Shown: positions 1 to 9,573, counted from the first letter of the stretch. The stretch is DNA of 53,359 bases from Planctomycetota bacterium (GCA_012729725.1 JAAYCO010000246.1:1-53359), one strand, 5' to 3'. The notes: a model not told the origin generated them from the letters alone. Numbers and translations: made by a program.

Positions 1-1057
1 AGCCGAAGGCGTTAAAAGCATTGTCGGTTGTTCCCGCGCGGTTTCCGCCGACGGTCGCCCCGGAGCTTGTCAGCCTGTCGGAATCGCCGCTGCCCCAGAT
101 GTACTCGCCCATAATCCTGGGCCGCATCGGAGCCTGAAAGAAGTATTCGACCATCAGGTCGTAGGCCATGGCGCAGATGTCGTCACGCGTGGCGGTGTTC
201 ACGCCGTTTCCGTAAGTCTCGCCCCATTCATAAACCAGCTCGGTGTTGTATCGCAGGTTGCGAATACCCATGCTGCCTTCGCTGCCGACGCCCAGGTAGC
301 GGCTGTCGTAACCGTAGCTCTGGGTGGCGTCGGTGGGCCTTGGCGAGGAATGATCATCGTTGACCAGAATATAGGCGAACGGCCTGTCGTGGCTGAGTCC
401 GCGATAGGCTACCTCGCCGCCGAAGAAACATCTGTCCTGCTCGTCATATATCCGCGGCGAGCGGTCGATGTTCTTCGTGTAGTCGATCGATTTGCCCATC
501 AGGGCCGAGGCTTCCCACTGGGCGCCGAGGTACTGAAGCTGAATCATGTCCAGCGGCATCGACAGCGTCAGTCCCGAGCCGATCGTCGCATATTCCCTTC
601 CCACCTTCACGTTGAGATGATAGGGAGGGGCAACGCCGCCGAGCTGTCGAACAAGCTGGCTGATGCTCAATTGATACCACGCGCGTTCAAGGCGGCAGTA
701 GTCGCTATCCCCCTTGTTGTGCTGGCCGCTGTTCCAGTCGTCCCAGTCGAGCAGATAGCGCACGTATGCGCGGTGCACGCCCGAAAGGTTGGCGCCCGCC
801 CAGAGGCGAAGCTGGTACTGCCTGAGCGTTTTGTTCTGATTGTTCTCGTCGTCGAAGTTGAAGTACCCGAAGGTTCCCCAGCCGCCGGCGTCGAATTCCC
901 GCTGGCGCAGGTCGAGAGCCTGCTGGTCCATTTGCACGCGGAGTTCCTCTTCGTATATGCGCAGGCCGTCCTGAGCCATCGCCGGCGCGGCGAAGGCCAG
1001 TGCAAGCAGAGCCAGGGCAATTCCGCGGCTTGTCCTGAAAAAAGACGTGTAAGCCAT
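1..1057 (-). CDS. Outer-membrane beta-barrel (alginate-export-like) protein, 3' end off the window
   Basis: This gene is absent from the ORF track because it runs off the left edge; I translated it from the minus strand. About 352 codons are visible. It begins MAYTSFFRTSRGIALALLAL and has a clear signal peptide ending near APAMAQ. The mature part is rich in aromatic and polar alternating segments (for example YVRYLLDWDDWNSG), typical of outer-membrane beta-barrels, and the overall look is that of the alginate-export/porin-like proteins common in Planctomycetota. I chose the ATG at 1057 because AGGAAGG lies about 6 bases upstream; the in-frame ATG at 1063 would sit directly on that site. The role is inferred to be substrate passage across the outer membrane; substrate unknown. 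Confidence 0.6.
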   Translation of the reverse strand, partial: MAYTSFFRTSRGIALALLALAFAAPAMAQDGLRIYEEELRVQMDQQALDLRQREFDAGGWGTFGYFNFDDENNQNKTLRQYQLRLWAGANLSGVHRAYVRYLLDWDDWNSGQHNKGDSDYCRLERAWYQLSISQLVRQLGGVAPPYHLNVKVGREYATIGSGLTLSMPLDMIQLQYLGAQWEASALMGKSIDYTKNIDRSPRIYDEQDRCFFGGEVAYRGLSHDRPFAYILVNDDHSSPRPTDATQSYGYDSRYLGVGSEGSMGIRNLRYNTELVYEWGETYGNGVNTATRDDICAMAYDLMVEYFFQAPMRPRIMGEYIWGSGDSDRLTSSGATVGGNRAGTTDNAFNAFG

Positions 1058-1189
1058 GATCATCCTTCCTGAAGCGGATATTGAATATCAGTTAAGCGTC
1101 ACATGCAAGCCAAAAGATTGCCCGCCCATGGGCCCGCAAGCGACGCCGGGCGGTTGTAAAAAGTCCGGCGGCGCGTATGCTTCTTGTGT

Positions 1190-2080
1190 ATGCAGACATT
1201 AGCCCAGATTCGCGCTTTGCTTGAAGAGGCGGGCCTTTCCCCGCGCCGGATGTTCGGCCAGAACTTCCTGATAGACCTTAATCTAATGAACAAGGTGCTG
1301 GAATTGGCCGACGTTGATCCGTCGCAACCCGTGCTGGAAGTCGGTCCCGGCACCGGTTCGCTGACGGAGGCGCTGCTTGAGACCGGCGCAAAAGTGGTGG
1401 CGGTCGAAATAGACCGCGGCCTGCATGCATTGCTTGCCAATCGATTCGCCGACAGGCCCAACATCAGGCTGATTCACGCGGACATCCTTGCCGGAAAGCA
1501 TGCCGTCAACCCAGCCGTGCTTGGCGAGCTTGGCTCGGCTGCACAGCTTGTTTCGAATCTTCCATACAACATAGCGACACCGCTGGTCGCGCAGTGCCTG
1601 CTGGACACGTGGTCGGCAATGCACGGCGAGAGCGGCTTGTGCCGATTCTCGCGCCTGACGTTCACCGTGCAACTGGAAGTCGCCCAACGGATGTCCGCCG
1701 GCCCGGGTGATGAGGAATACGGGCCAATCAGCGTGCTGGCGGGGCTTCTGGGCAGGATGACGGTTGGGCCTGTAATCCCCGCCACTGCGTTCTGGCCCCA
1801 GCCGAAGGTTAACAGCAGGATACTGAGGATCGACTTCGACGAGCAGGCGGCGGATCGGATAAAAAACGCCGCCGATCTTGCCCAGATCATCTTCCTGGCG
1901 TTCAACCAGCGTCGAAAGCAAATCGGCCCCATTCTTCAACGTCGGCTCGAAGGCGCTACTGGGGCCGATGTGGAAGCAGCGCTCAAGCTTGCCGGCGTCG
2001 AACCCCAACAGCGAGCCCAGAGCATCAAGCCCGAGCAGTTCATGCTGATTGCAAACAGCCTTCCTCAAACGCCTCGATAA
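1190..2080 (+). CDS. rsmA: 16S rRNA (adenine1518/1519-N6)-dimethyltransferase
   Basis: KsgA/RsmA dimethylates the two adjacent adenines in the 3' terminal hairpin of 16S rRNA late in small-subunit assembly. The protein is about 296 aa, normal for the family. It shows the N-terminal GQNFLID motif, the SAM-binding motif LEVGPGTGSLTEAL near residue 50, and the catalytic NLPYNI motif (motif IV) near residue 124. The track starts at a TTG (1184); the ATG two codons later at 1190 is the better start. Its 3' end overlaps the convergent GH20-like gene by about 41 bases. Confidence 0.93.
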   Translation: MQTLAQIRALLEEAGLSPRRMFGQNFLIDLNLMNKVLELADVDPSQPVLEVGPGTGSLTEALLETGAKVVAVEIDRGLHALLANRFADRPNIRLIHADILAGKHAVNPAVLGELGSAAQLVSNLPYNIATPLVAQCLLDTWSAMHGESGLCRFSRLTFTVQLEVAQRMSAGPGDEEYGPISVLAGLLGRMTVGPVIPATAFWPQPKVNSRILRIDFDEQAADRIKNAADLAQIIFLAFNQRRKQIGPILQRRLEGATGADVEAALKLAGVEPQQRAQSIKPEQFMLIANSLPQTPR

Positions 2081-3653
2081 GATGATCGAAGATCAGCGAT
2101 GCGTTGTGCTGCGCGCACTCGGGCGTCATCCATGTCAGAGCCCAGTCGGTGAATTGCCTTCTGAGGCTCTTGCTTAGCGAGATCATCTCGTCGGCGCCGC
2201 GGGTGGCTCGATTCTCGAAGATGGCGAAGAGTTCCTGCCCCAGATCGTTCATCTTCAATTGCATGTCCCCGGCGAGCAGCCACTGGGCCACAACTTCCCG
2301 GCCCCGCTGGGTTGTCACCTTCAACGAGAACTGCTTCATCAGCTCGATCCCCTCGGTAATCGGCCCGCGGGCGTCGAGCAGTTGCTGCTTGAGATGCGGG
2401 TAAGACAGATTCTCATCATCCGTTTCGCGCCAGAATCGCATGCATTTGAACGCATAGTCCTTGGGCGGCAGGGTTGAGTCTTTCAATCGGTTCCATTGAA
2501 TGCCCGAACCGACCTGCGAGCCGCTGACTCCGAAGACGAAGTACTGGCTGATCATGTCGGCCGCCTTGATGAAATCCGATGGATCGACGCCGAAGAGGTC
2601 TTTGCCCGCGATGGCGGCAGCCTCATCCGCGCTTGTGTCGGGGTTATTCCTGGCCGCCGGCTCCAGGGCCAGCAGAAGCTCTTGCAGATCAAGGCTGTTT
2701 ATGCGAACCGCCCAGCTTGTTACGCAATGGCCAAGGATTCCGGTATTGGCGGCCTTTTTCGCTGCGCCGGCGATGTTTCCCACGTGCAGTCCGTGGCGGG
2801 GGCAGAAGAGGCTTTCGAGGCCGCAGCGCGATGAACTGCACAGCACCACCTCGTAGCCGAGCCGCTTGAGCATGTCCACGGCGTAGAAGCTCCTGATCCT
2901 GCCGTTTTCGTCAAGCAGTTCGGGAATTTTCTTGAGTAGCGCTGAGTCTATCTTCTCCAGGTCGCGCCAGCCTTCTCCCCAGATCCGGGCCTGTTTGGGC
3001 GATTGGTCGTTGTCCCAGTAGTTCCAGTCCCAGATGACGAAGTTCTTGTCGATGGCCTCGACCTGGTCCGGGTGGTGCATCACCATGTCGCACCAGATTC
3101 CGGGCCTCGCTCCGGCGGCGATGGCGGGGGCGGCCACTTCCTTGATATGGTTGGCGTAAAGCTTGTTGGGTCCGATGCTCTGGGCCGCCGACCTGCACTT
3201 GGGGCACGTGGCGAAGACGTACGCCTCGTCGCCGCCGAAATGAAAGTACCTCACCTTTCCGAACAGGTCCATGTACTCGGCTGTCAGCGTCCGCAGGAAA
3301 TCCTTCGCCTGTTGGCTGCTTGTGCAGTAGCAGTCGATCCTGTCCGGCTGTTCTCGCAGGTGGGCGTACGACGGGTGCTTCATGATGTACTCGCCGTGCC
3401 CGACGGTCTGGAGCAGTGGTATTGGCTCAAGCCCCAGCTCTTGAGAGTAATTCAGAATCGAGGCGAACTGCTTCTTGCTCATTGCCTCGCTCCAGCAGGC
3501 GTCGGGGCATGTATCCAACTGAACCTTGTCTTCCAACTCCCACAGGACGGCGTTGTAGCCCATTTTTGCGATGCGGGCCAGAAGCGACCGCAGGTAGTCC
3601 TGGCGGTAACAGACGAAGTTCATGTCCACGTGAAAGATGGTCAGCGGCGGCAC
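2040..3653 (-). CDS. GH20-like beta-N-acetylhexosaminidase
   Basis: Predicted about 537 aa. The N-terminal half is a TIM barrel with the hallmark GH20 motif HFGGDEAY near residue 137, whose Asp-Glu pair is the catalytic dyad for substrate-assisted cleavage of terminal GlcNAc or GalNAc. The C-terminal 200 residues are helical and I do not recognise them. The track begins at 3818, but the upstream 55 codons look non-coding; I choose GTG at 3653, which has AGGAG eight bases upstream. No signal peptide follows this start, so it is probably cytoplasmic and acts on imported amino-sugar oligosaccharides (inference). It is transcribed divergently from the TPR gene and converges on rsmA with a short overlap. 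Confidence 0.75.
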   Translation of the reverse strand: MPPLTIFHVDMNFVCYRQDYLRSLLARIAKMGYNAVLWELEDKVQLDTCPDACWSEAMSKKQFASILNYSQELGLEPIPLLQTVGHGEYIMKHPSYAHLREQPDRIDCYCTSSQQAKDFLRTLTAEYMDLFGKVRYFHFGGDEAYVFATCPKCRSAAQSIGPNKLYANHIKEVAAPAIAAGARPGIWCDMVMHHPDQVEAIDKNFVIWDWNYWDNDQSPKQARIWGEGWRDLEKIDSALLKKIPELLDENGRIRSFYAVDMLKRLGYEVVLCSSSRCGLESLFCPRHGLHVGNIAGAAKKAANTGILGHCVTSWAVRINSLDLQELLLALEPAARNNPDTSADEAAAIAGKDLFGVDPSDFIKAADMISQYFVFGVSGSQVGSGIQWNRLKDSTLPPKDYAFKCMRFWRETDDENLSYPHLKQQLLDARGPITEGIELMKQFSLKVTTQRGREVVAQWLLAGDMQLKMNDLGQELFAIFENRATRGADEMISLSKSLRRQFTDWALTWMTPECAQHNASLIFDHLIEAFEEGCLQSA

Positions 3654-3839
3654 GTTGTTGTCTCCTGAAGTATCATGACAGTCCAATGAGCCGCCGAATA
3701 TACACGACGGTGCGGGATTTTGCAGGATAAACTCACAGACGCCGCCGGCGATGGCGGCGAAGTTCATCTTTCCTTGCTTGATGATGAAGCGTAAAGTAGA
3801 TTGTAGTTGTACTTGCATTGTTTAGAGGAAGGCGCAGTA

Positions 3840-5258
3840 ATGGCGGACCAGACCACAACAGGCAGCGGATCAAAGTTCTTTGCACGAGCCGAACAGGTTG
3901 CTGAAACTGGTAATTGGGATTTCGCGATAGAGATGTATCTGGAGGGGATTCAGCGCGAGCCTTCCAATCTCGAGCGCGGACACAAGCCCCTTCGCGAGGT
4001 CGCACTCAAGCGAACCGCAATGGGCCAGAAACCCGCCGGACTGCTGGAGCAGCTCAAGCGGCGGGGAACCAAGGATCCAATCGAAACCCTCATCAACGCC
4101 GAGTATCTGCTTTCGAAGGAACCGGGGTCGATCGGGCAGATGATTGCGGTTCTTAAGGCAGCCCAGAACGCCAAGTTGAACGACGTCGTCAACTGGATAT
4201 GCGACATACTGTTCGACGCCCAGCAACTCGCCAAGCGCAAGGACAAGCGAGTGCTGCTTCAGATTACGCAGGCCTGGCACGACATTGAAAGATACGAATC
4301 GGCCGCCAAGGCCTGCAATCTTGCGCACCAGACCGACCCCAACGACCAGCAGGTGATCGACATCCTTAAGGATCTGGTCACAAAGGCGACCATCCAGAAG
4401 GGCAAGTACGACGGCAAGAGCGACTTCACGCAGAATGTCCGCGACGCCGAGAAGCAAAAAGAACTCGCCGAAGGCGATCGCATGGTGCAGACCGCCGACT
4501 TCGTCAAGTCGCAGATAGACAAGGCGCGGCAGGAGTACCTTCTCAACCAGAAGGTCGAGGGCAAGATAAACTCGTTTGTCGATTATCTTCTTAAGACCGA
4601 GGATGAGACTTTCGAGAACGAAGCGATCGACGTTCTCGCCAAGGCGCATCAGGATAGCGGGTCATATCGTTACAAGAGCCGCATAGGCGACGTTCGCATC
4701 CGCCAGATGAACCGCCGTTACCGCAAGCTGCTTGAATCAGGCGACAAGGCAGCGGCCGCCGAACAGGCGCGAAGCCTTCTTGCCTTCGAGCTTGAGGAAT
4801 TCACCGAGCGGTCGGTCAACTATCCCACCGACCTGGGCATCAAGTTCGAACTGGGCAGGCGGCAACTGCTGGCGGGCAAGCTGGACGAGGCGATAGGATC
4901 GTTCCAGCAGGCCCAGCGCGATCCGCGACGCCACCTGCGGGCGATGAACTACCTTGGCCAGTCATTCGCCGCCAAAGGCTGGTACACCGAGGCTGCCGAG
5001 ACTTTTGAGAAGGCCCTCGAAGAGGAAATGGGCGAAGATCGCGCCAAGGAAATACGCTACAACTTCGGCGACGTCGTCGAGAAGATCGGCGATGGCAGGC
5101 ACTCGGCTGCGGAGAAGATGGCGCAGTATGAAAAGGCCCGCGACCAGTTCTCGGCGGTTGCCCAGATAGACTACGGCTACAAGGACGTCAGAACCCGCGT
5201 CGAGAATCTTCGCAAGAAGATCGAACAGGCCCGCAACGATTCCGCCTCGCAGCAGTAG
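3840..5258 (+). CDS. Tetratricopeptide-repeat protein
   Basis: About 472 aa, soluble, rich in charged helices. TPR-like helical pairs are visible near the N-terminus (NWDFAIEMYLEGIQREPSN) and again at residues 330-400 (KLDEAIGSFQQAQRDPR, WYTEAAETFEKALEE). The middle third looks like long coiled helices (DAEKQKELAEGDRMVQ). The ATG at 3840 is preceded by GAGGAAGG; the track's upstream start (3807) is not supported. TPR proteins are scaffolds for protein-protein contacts; no partner is evident. Highly similar TPR proteins of unknown function are common in Planctomycetota, so the call stays generic. Confidence 0.75.
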   Translation: MADQTTTGSGSKFFARAEQVAETGNWDFAIEMYLEGIQREPSNLERGHKPLREVALKRTAMGQKPAGLLEQLKRRGTKDPIETLINAEYLLSKEPGSIGQMIAVLKAAQNAKLNDVVNWICDILFDAQQLAKRKDKRVLLQITQAWHDIERYESAAKACNLAHQTDPNDQQVIDILKDLVTKATIQKGKYDGKSDFTQNVRDAEKQKELAEGDRMVQTADFVKSQIDKARQEYLLNQKVEGKINSFVDYLLKTEDETFENEAIDVLAKAHQDSGSYRYKSRIGDVRIRQMNRRYRKLLESGDKAAAAEQARSLLAFELEEFTERSVNYPTDLGIKFELGRRQLLAGKLDEAIGSFQQAQRDPRRHLRAMNYLGQSFAAKGWYTEAAETFEKALEEEMGEDRAKEIRYNFGDVVEKIGDGRHSAAEKMAQYEKARDQFSAVAQIDYGYKDVRTRVENLRKKIEQARNDSASQQ

Positions 5259-5268
5259 ACTGCGTGAA

Positions 5269-5862
5269 TCACTTCAGCCAGAGGCTCGCAACGGCTGCGA
5301 TCAGGACCGCCAGAAGCGCGATCATCGCCCACAGCAGCCTTTCGAGTCTTCGGGCGCTGCGCGTCCAGCCTTCAATGGCCTCGTCTCTGCTGCCGGCAAG
5401 GCGATCGCGAATCTGCTCCATCAGCTCAACGTGAGCGTAGTTCCCTCGGTTGGAATTCTCGATCGCCTCTGAAAGCTTATTCATGCAAGACGCGGCCCGA
5501 GTATCGTCTTCCTGCCCGGAGCTCAACGCAGCCTGGATCTCGACAAGCAGGTCGAGCTGCTTTTCACCCTTGGAGTTCATCTCCTCCAGCAGCGGCACGA
5601 GCCGGTCTTCATCCTGTCGCATGGACGCCTGAAGGCGTTCGGTTTGTGAAACGCCCTTCAGCACCGCCTCGCGAAGGGAAGCAATGGAATCGGGCAACTG
5701 CTGCATTCTCACAAGCGCCGACTGAAGCAGGACCGGAAGCTCGACTACTACCGGCGGATTGGGCGAAGACGCTGCCTTGCTTGACGACGCCTCGCCGGGC
5801 AAACTTCCTGAACACCGTTTGAAATAACTTGCGAGCCGGGCGAAGAAGCTGTTGTTCGGCAT
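5269..5862 (-). CDS. Tail-anchored coiled-coil membrane protein, unknown function
   Basis: About 197 aa starting MPNNSFFARLASYFKRC; the ATG at 5862 has AGGAG six bases upstream, whereas the track start at 5928 does not. Residues about 50-165 are a long heptad-like helical region, and the last 22 residues (LLWAMIALLAVLIAAVASL) form a single membrane helix with a two-residue tail. That gives a cytoplasmic coiled coil anchored by its C-terminus. I recognise no domain family. It ends ten bases from the TPR gene (convergent) and is divergent from ribF. Confidence 0.6.
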   Translation of the reverse strand: MPNNSFFARLASYFKRCSGSLPGEASSSKAASSPNPPVVVELPVLLQSALVRMQQLPDSIASLREAVLKGVSQTERLQASMRQDEDRLVPLLEEMNSKGEKQLDLLVEIQAALSSGQEDDTRAASCMNKLSEAIENSNRGNYAHVELMEQIRDRLAGSRDEAIEGWTRSARRLERLLWAMIALLAVLIAAVASLWLK

Positions 5863-5921
5863 GCAATTCTCCTGACTGACGTGTGCAACCGGCCAACGCG
5901 GCACACAGGCTGTGCCCCGGC

Positions 5922-5950
5922 TTGACACCGTTACAGGGGAACTCTACCAT
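5922..5950 (+). promoter_or_regulatory. Sigma-70-type promoter for the ribF operon
   Basis: A perfect -35 TTGACA (5922-5927) is followed after exactly 17 bases by TACCAT (5945-5950), matching four of six -10 bases. It lies about 37 bases upstream of the ribF ATG and points into the ribF-nrnA-MazG run. Position and spacing are seen; activity is inferred. Confidence 0.55.
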
Positions 5951-5986
5951 CACTCACCTGGCGCTTCAAGGATAGCCTTAATCTAC

Positions 5987-6934
5987 ATGAGCTTTCAAAA
6001 ACCATGCATCACAGGCCTGGACAACCTTCCGCCCTCCGTTTGCGGGTGCGTGCTTACCATAGGCAACTTCGACGGAGTGCATCTGGGCCATCAAAGCATA
6101 TTGGCTCGCGCTAAGGTGTTGGCTGCGCAAAGCAATGCGCCGCTTGTTGTTATGACGTTCGAGCCGCACCCTGATCTGGTGCTTCGGCCCAAAGATGCGC
6201 CCAAACGGCTGACCCATCTGGACACCCGCTGCTGCCTCCTGCACGACGCCGGCGCGGACATAATCGTCGTCGCGCAAGCCACCTGCGAATTGCTGAGCCT
6301 TGAGGCCAGGGCGTTCATCGATCGCATACTGGTTCGCAGTTTTTCGCCGAGCCATATCGTCGAGGGCAAGAATTTTCGTTTCGGCAAGGGACGCGCGGGG
6401 AATATTCAAACGCTTCGGGACGCCGCAGGCGTGCTTGGCTTCGGCGTACACGACGTCGATCCGCTGATGATGGACATCGAGGGACATGGAACGGTTCGAG
6501 TGTCCAGCACGCTGATTCGCAACCTGGTGGCCGCGGGGGATGTGAAATCCGCCCACCGCTGCCTGGGCCGGCCGTACGCGCTTGTCGGACCCGTCGTGGC
6601 GGGCGCGGGCAGGGGCAGGATTCTGGAGTTTCCAACCGCCAACCTTTCGCCCGGCGAGCAGGTGCTGCCGGCCGACGGCGTTTATGCGGCAAAGGCCCAG
6701 ATCAACGGCCAGTCGTTCATGTCGGCAGTGAGCATCGGCACAAAGCCCACGTTCGGACCTTCGGACCGAACAATCGAAGCCTTCCTGATTGACGCCTCCG
6801 GCGACTTCTACAATCAGGAGATGACGCTGCACTTTATGGATCGGCTGAGGGAACAGCGAAAATTCGCCAACGCCGAGGAACTCAAACACCAGATTGCCCA
6901 GGATGTGCAACGGGTCAGAGAGCATAATGACTGA
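5987..6934 (+). CDS. ribF: Bifunctional riboflavin kinase / FAD synthetase
   Basis: Makes FMN from riboflavin and ATP, then adenylates FMN to FAD. About 315 aa, normal family size. The N-terminal adenylyltransferase domain has the nucleotide-binding motif TIGNFDGVHLGHQ near residue 24 and a later VSSTLIR motif. The C-terminal flavokinase domain has GRGRILEFPTANL near residue 210 and ends in the expected LREQRKFANAEEL helix. The ATG at 5987 gives the right N-terminus; the track's upstream 25 codons overlap the promoter. It overlaps nrnA by eight bases (ATGACTGA), so the two are probably translationally coupled. Confidence 0.93.
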   Translation: MSFQKPCITGLDNLPPSVCGCVLTIGNFDGVHLGHQSILARAKVLAAQSNAPLVVMTFEPHPDLVLRPKDAPKRLTHLDTRCCLLHDAGADIIVVAQATCELLSLEARAFIDRILVRSFSPSHIVEGKNFRFGKGRAGNIQTLRDAAGVLGFGVHDVDPLMMDIEGHGTVRVSSTLIRNLVAAGDVKSAHRCLGRPYALVGPVVAGAGRGRILEFPTANLSPGEQVLPADGVYAAKAQINGQSFMSAVSIGTKPTFGPSDRTIEAFLIDASGDFYNQEMTLHFMDRLREQRKFANAEELKHQIAQDVQRVREHND

Positions 6935-7907
6935 GTTCGACACGATAGTTGACCGTCTTCGAACGGCGGGCAAAATACTGTTCGTCACCCACGCCCGGCC
7001 GGACGGCGACGGAATCGGCAGCGGCAGCGCCATGACGATTTCCGCGCTTCTTGCGGGCAAGGAAGCAATGTTTCTTATTCCCGACGCACTGCCCGAGACA
7101 TACGCGTTTCTGCCGCCCGCGCCGCCGGCCAGCGCTGAAGACTTCAACCGCCTCGCGCAGTGGGCGGACCTGATAGTCATTGTCGATACCTCCGTCCCGG
7201 CCCAATTGACAGGGCTGGATTTCTCGGCGGAGTGGATAAAGGCCAAGACAGTCGCCGTCGATCATCACGTCACCAGCGGCGATATAGCCTCGGTGCTGTG
7301 GACCGATCCGACGGCGTCGGCTGCGGGGATCATGGCCGGCGAGCTGATCAAGGCGTTGAATTGGCCGATGGACGAACGATGCGCGGAATCGCTCTCGGCA
7401 GCGGTGTTGAGCGACACGGGCTGGCTGCGGTTTTCGAACACTGACGCGCGTTCGCTGCGCGCGCTGGCCGACTGGACGTTGCTTGGCTTCCAGCCCGACC
7501 GCCTGTACCGTAAGCTGTACCAGAATGATCGCCCGACGCGAATTCGGCTGGCTGCCAGGGCGCTGTCCAGCCTCGAACTGCTTGAAGGCGACCGCATAGC
7601 CGTGATGACTCTTCGCAGGCAGGACTTCCAGCAGATCGGCGCTAGCGCCGACGAAACCGAGAACCTCGTCAATGAAGCATTGCGTATATCCAGCGTGGTC
7701 ATCGCCATGCTTCTGGTCGAGCAGGACGGCCAGACCCGGGTCAGTCTTCGCAGCAGGGAAGAGGCGAACGTTGCCCAGATCGCCGCGCAATTCGGCGGCG
7801 GCGGGCACGCCAGGGCAGCGGGGTTGAGATCGAGCGACGACCCGGACAGCCTCAAGACGAAGCTGCTGGGTGCCTGCGCGGCGCAATTGAGCGGAGCAAC
7901 CGGATAA
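6927..7907 (+). CDS. nrnA: DHH-family nanoRNase / pAp phosphatase (NrnA-like)
   Basis: Bifunctional oligoribonuclease and 3'-phosphoadenosine 5'-phosphate phosphatase that finishes RNA decay to mononucleotides. About 326 aa. The DHH domain shows the metal-binding HARPDGDGIGS near residue 21, VDHHVTSGD near 111 and SDTGWLRFSNT near 158. The DHHA1 domain has the signature FGGGGHARAAG near residue 289. The start at 6927 overlaps the ribF stop. The MazG-like gene follows after two bases, so this is a small nucleotide-housekeeping operon. The main alternative is another DhhP-type phosphodiesterase, for example acting on c-di-AMP. Confidence 0.87.
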   Translation: MTEFDTIVDRLRTAGKILFVTHARPDGDGIGSGSAMTISALLAGKEAMFLIPDALPETYAFLPPAPPASAEDFNRLAQWADLIVIVDTSVPAQLTGLDFSAEWIKAKTVAVDHHVTSGDIASVLWTDPTASAAGIMAGELIKALNWPMDERCAESLSAAVLSDTGWLRFSNTDARSLRALADWTLLGFQPDRLYRKLYQNDRPTRIRLAARALSSLELLEGDRIAVMTLRRQDFQQIGASADETENLVNEALRISSVVIAMLLVEQDGQTRVSLRSREEANVAQIAAQFGGGGHARAAGLRSSDDPDSLKTKLLGACAAQLSGATG

Positions 7908-7909
7908 AC

Positions 7910-8173
7910 ATGACGATAAAAGAATTTCAGGACTTCATACTCAATCAGTACGGCAAGCGAGACAAAGAGCGAGGCACGCCCGCGACTTTCCTGTGGTTTA
8001 TGGAAGAGGTTGGCGAACTTGCCTCCGCACTTGCGGGCGACGACGAACATAATAAGGAAGAGGAATTCGCCGACGTGTTCGCCTGGTTGTGCACGCTGGC
8101 CAACATAAACGGCGTTGATATTCAGAAAGCCATAGAGAAGTACACAGTCAAGGGCGTCGAGGGGTTCAAGTAA
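7910..8173 (+). CDS. MazG-like nucleotide pyrophosphohydrolase
   Basis: Small all-helical protein of 87 aa with the conserved metal-binding pattern of the MazG superfamily: EEVGELASAL near residue 32 and EEFADVFAWL near residue 51. Family members hydrolyse NTPs or dNTPs to the monophosphate and PPi and are used for house-cleaning of the nucleotide pool. It is a single-domain version, much shorter than E. coli MazG (about 260 aa). It starts two bases after nrnA. The physiological substrate cannot be read from sequence. Confidence 0.83.
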   Translation: MTIKEFQDFILNQYGKRDKERGTPATFLWFMEEVGELASALAGDDEHNKEEEFADVFAWLCTLANINGVDIQKAIEKYTVKGVEGFK

Positions 8174-8226
8174 TCGTTGGGCGATATCGGCCCCTCTGGT
8201 GCGATTGACCCCGACAGCGGAGCATT

Positions 8227-9573
8227 ATGACCGGATTGATGCTGAATTTTGCGTATGCGGCGGGCCTGGGCGTTACCAGCCCGCTTTGGCTTTACCGCCT
8301 TGTTCGCCACGGGCGCTACCGCAGCGGGTGGCGGCAACGGCTGGGCAATGCGCCCATCAGATACGGTCTTCAGCCGGCAATATGGATCCACGGCGTAAGC
8401 CTCGGAGAGATCAACGCCGCAAAAACGCTGGTGAACGAGTTGCACAGCCAACTGCCCGATTATCGGGTGGTCGTGTCGTCCACGACGGACACGGGCATGG
8501 CCGCCGCCACAAGGCTTTTCGCCGCGGACCACAAGGTTTTTCACTGGCCTCTGGATTTCACGTTCGCCGTGAAGCGAGCGCTCGATCACGTCCGGCCCGA
8601 GTTGGTCATCCTGATGGAAGGCGAGCTTTGGCCCAACTTCCTGGAAACCTGCCGGCGCCGGGGCATTCATGTTGCCGTGGTGAATGCGCGTCTGAGTCCC
8701 ACCAAGGGCTACCCTCGTTATCGCAGGGTGGCGCCGCTGGTCAGAAGGCTGTTGTTCAGCAAGCTCTCGGCAGTGGGCGTGCAGGATGAAACGTATGCTC
8801 AGCGGTTCGCCGAACTTGGCGTGCCGTCCGAGAGGCTGCACGTCACGGGCATGCTGAAGTACGATTCAGCCCACATCGGCGATGATGTGCCGCACAAGGA
8901 TGCGCTCGCATCCGCGATGGGAATCAGGCAGGATTGCCAGTTGCTTGTGGCGGGTGGAACCGGCGAGGGCGAAGAGAGCATCGTTCTGAACGCGTGGGCC
9001 GACGCCGCCAGGCGGCATCCGTCGCTTCGCCTGTGCATAGTGCCCCGCAAACCCGAGCGATTTGAAGAAGTCGCCAGGCTGATCAAGTCGGCGGGCCATG
9101 AGTTGGTGCGTCGGTCGGATCATCCCGATGGCGCAGCGCCGGCGTCGTCGCAATCGGCAGTGCTGCTTGGCGACACGATGGGCGAGCTGCGCAAGTTTTA
9201 CGCGTTGGCGTCGAGCATTTTCGTTGGCAGGTCTCTGGTGAACGAAGGCGGATCGGATATGATAGAGGCCGCCGCCGTGGGCAAGCCGACGTGCTTTGGC
9301 CCGCACACGTTCAATTTTCCGCAGGCCGACGAGCTTGCAGCCAACGGATGCCGCCGGTTGGTTGACGGGGCGGATCTGGCCAAATGCATCTGCGAGTGGT
9401 TAAATGATCCCGCCGCCGCCCAGGCGGAGGGCCAAAAGGCCCGGCGGTTCATCGAGAACAAACAGGGCGCGACGCGGCGGAACGTCGAGATGATCTGCCG
9501 CCTGCTGGGCAGAACGCCCGCTGCAGCGCCCGGGGCGATTGCCACCGAGGCAATCAAACAGCAAGTGGTGTAG
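8227..9573 (+). CDS. waaA: 3-deoxy-D-manno-octulosonic-acid (Kdo) transferase
   Basis: Transfers Kdo from CMP-Kdo to the lipid A precursor in the inner membrane, the first inner-core step of LPS. It is 448 aa, family-typical. The N-terminal membrane-associating helix is followed by the conserved WIHGVSLGEINAAKTLV, SSTTDTGMAAA and LMEGELWPNFL motifs of the glycosyltransferase-N domain (residues 55-145). The GT-B C-terminal domain has the donor-binding region GRSLVNEGGSDMIEAAAVGKP near residue 335. GGAG lies four bases before the ATG. Its presence implies an LPS-bearing outer membrane. Confidence 0.92.
   Translation: MTGLMLNFAYAAGLGVTSPLWLYRLVRHGRYRSGWRQRLGNAPIRYGLQPAIWIHGVSLGEINAAKTLVNELHSQLPDYRVVVSSTTDTGMAAATRLFAADHKVFHWPLDFTFAVKRALDHVRPELVILMEGELWPNFLETCRRRGIHVAVVNARLSPTKGYPRYRRVAPLVRRLLFSKLSAVGVQDETYAQRFAELGVPSERLHVTGMLKYDSAHIGDDVPHKDALASAMGIRQDCQLLVAGGTGEGEESIVLNAWADAARRHPSLRLCIVPRKPERFEEVARLIKSAGHELVRRSDHPDGAAPASSQSAVLLGDTMGELRKFYALASSIFVGRSLVNEGGSDMIEAAAVGKPTCFGPHTFNFPQADELAANGCRRLVDGADLAKCICEWLNDPAAAQAEGQKARRFIENKQGATRRNVEMICRLLGRTPAAAPGAIATEAIKQQVV

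Noticed and set aside
350-1072. 240-aa plus-strand ORF
   Set aside because: Antisense shadow of the truncated outer-membrane protein gene, which has a signal peptide and ribosome site on the minus strand.
1077-1089. Palindrome GATATTGAATATC
   Set aside because: Only 13 bases, next to the outer-membrane gene start; too short to support a claim.
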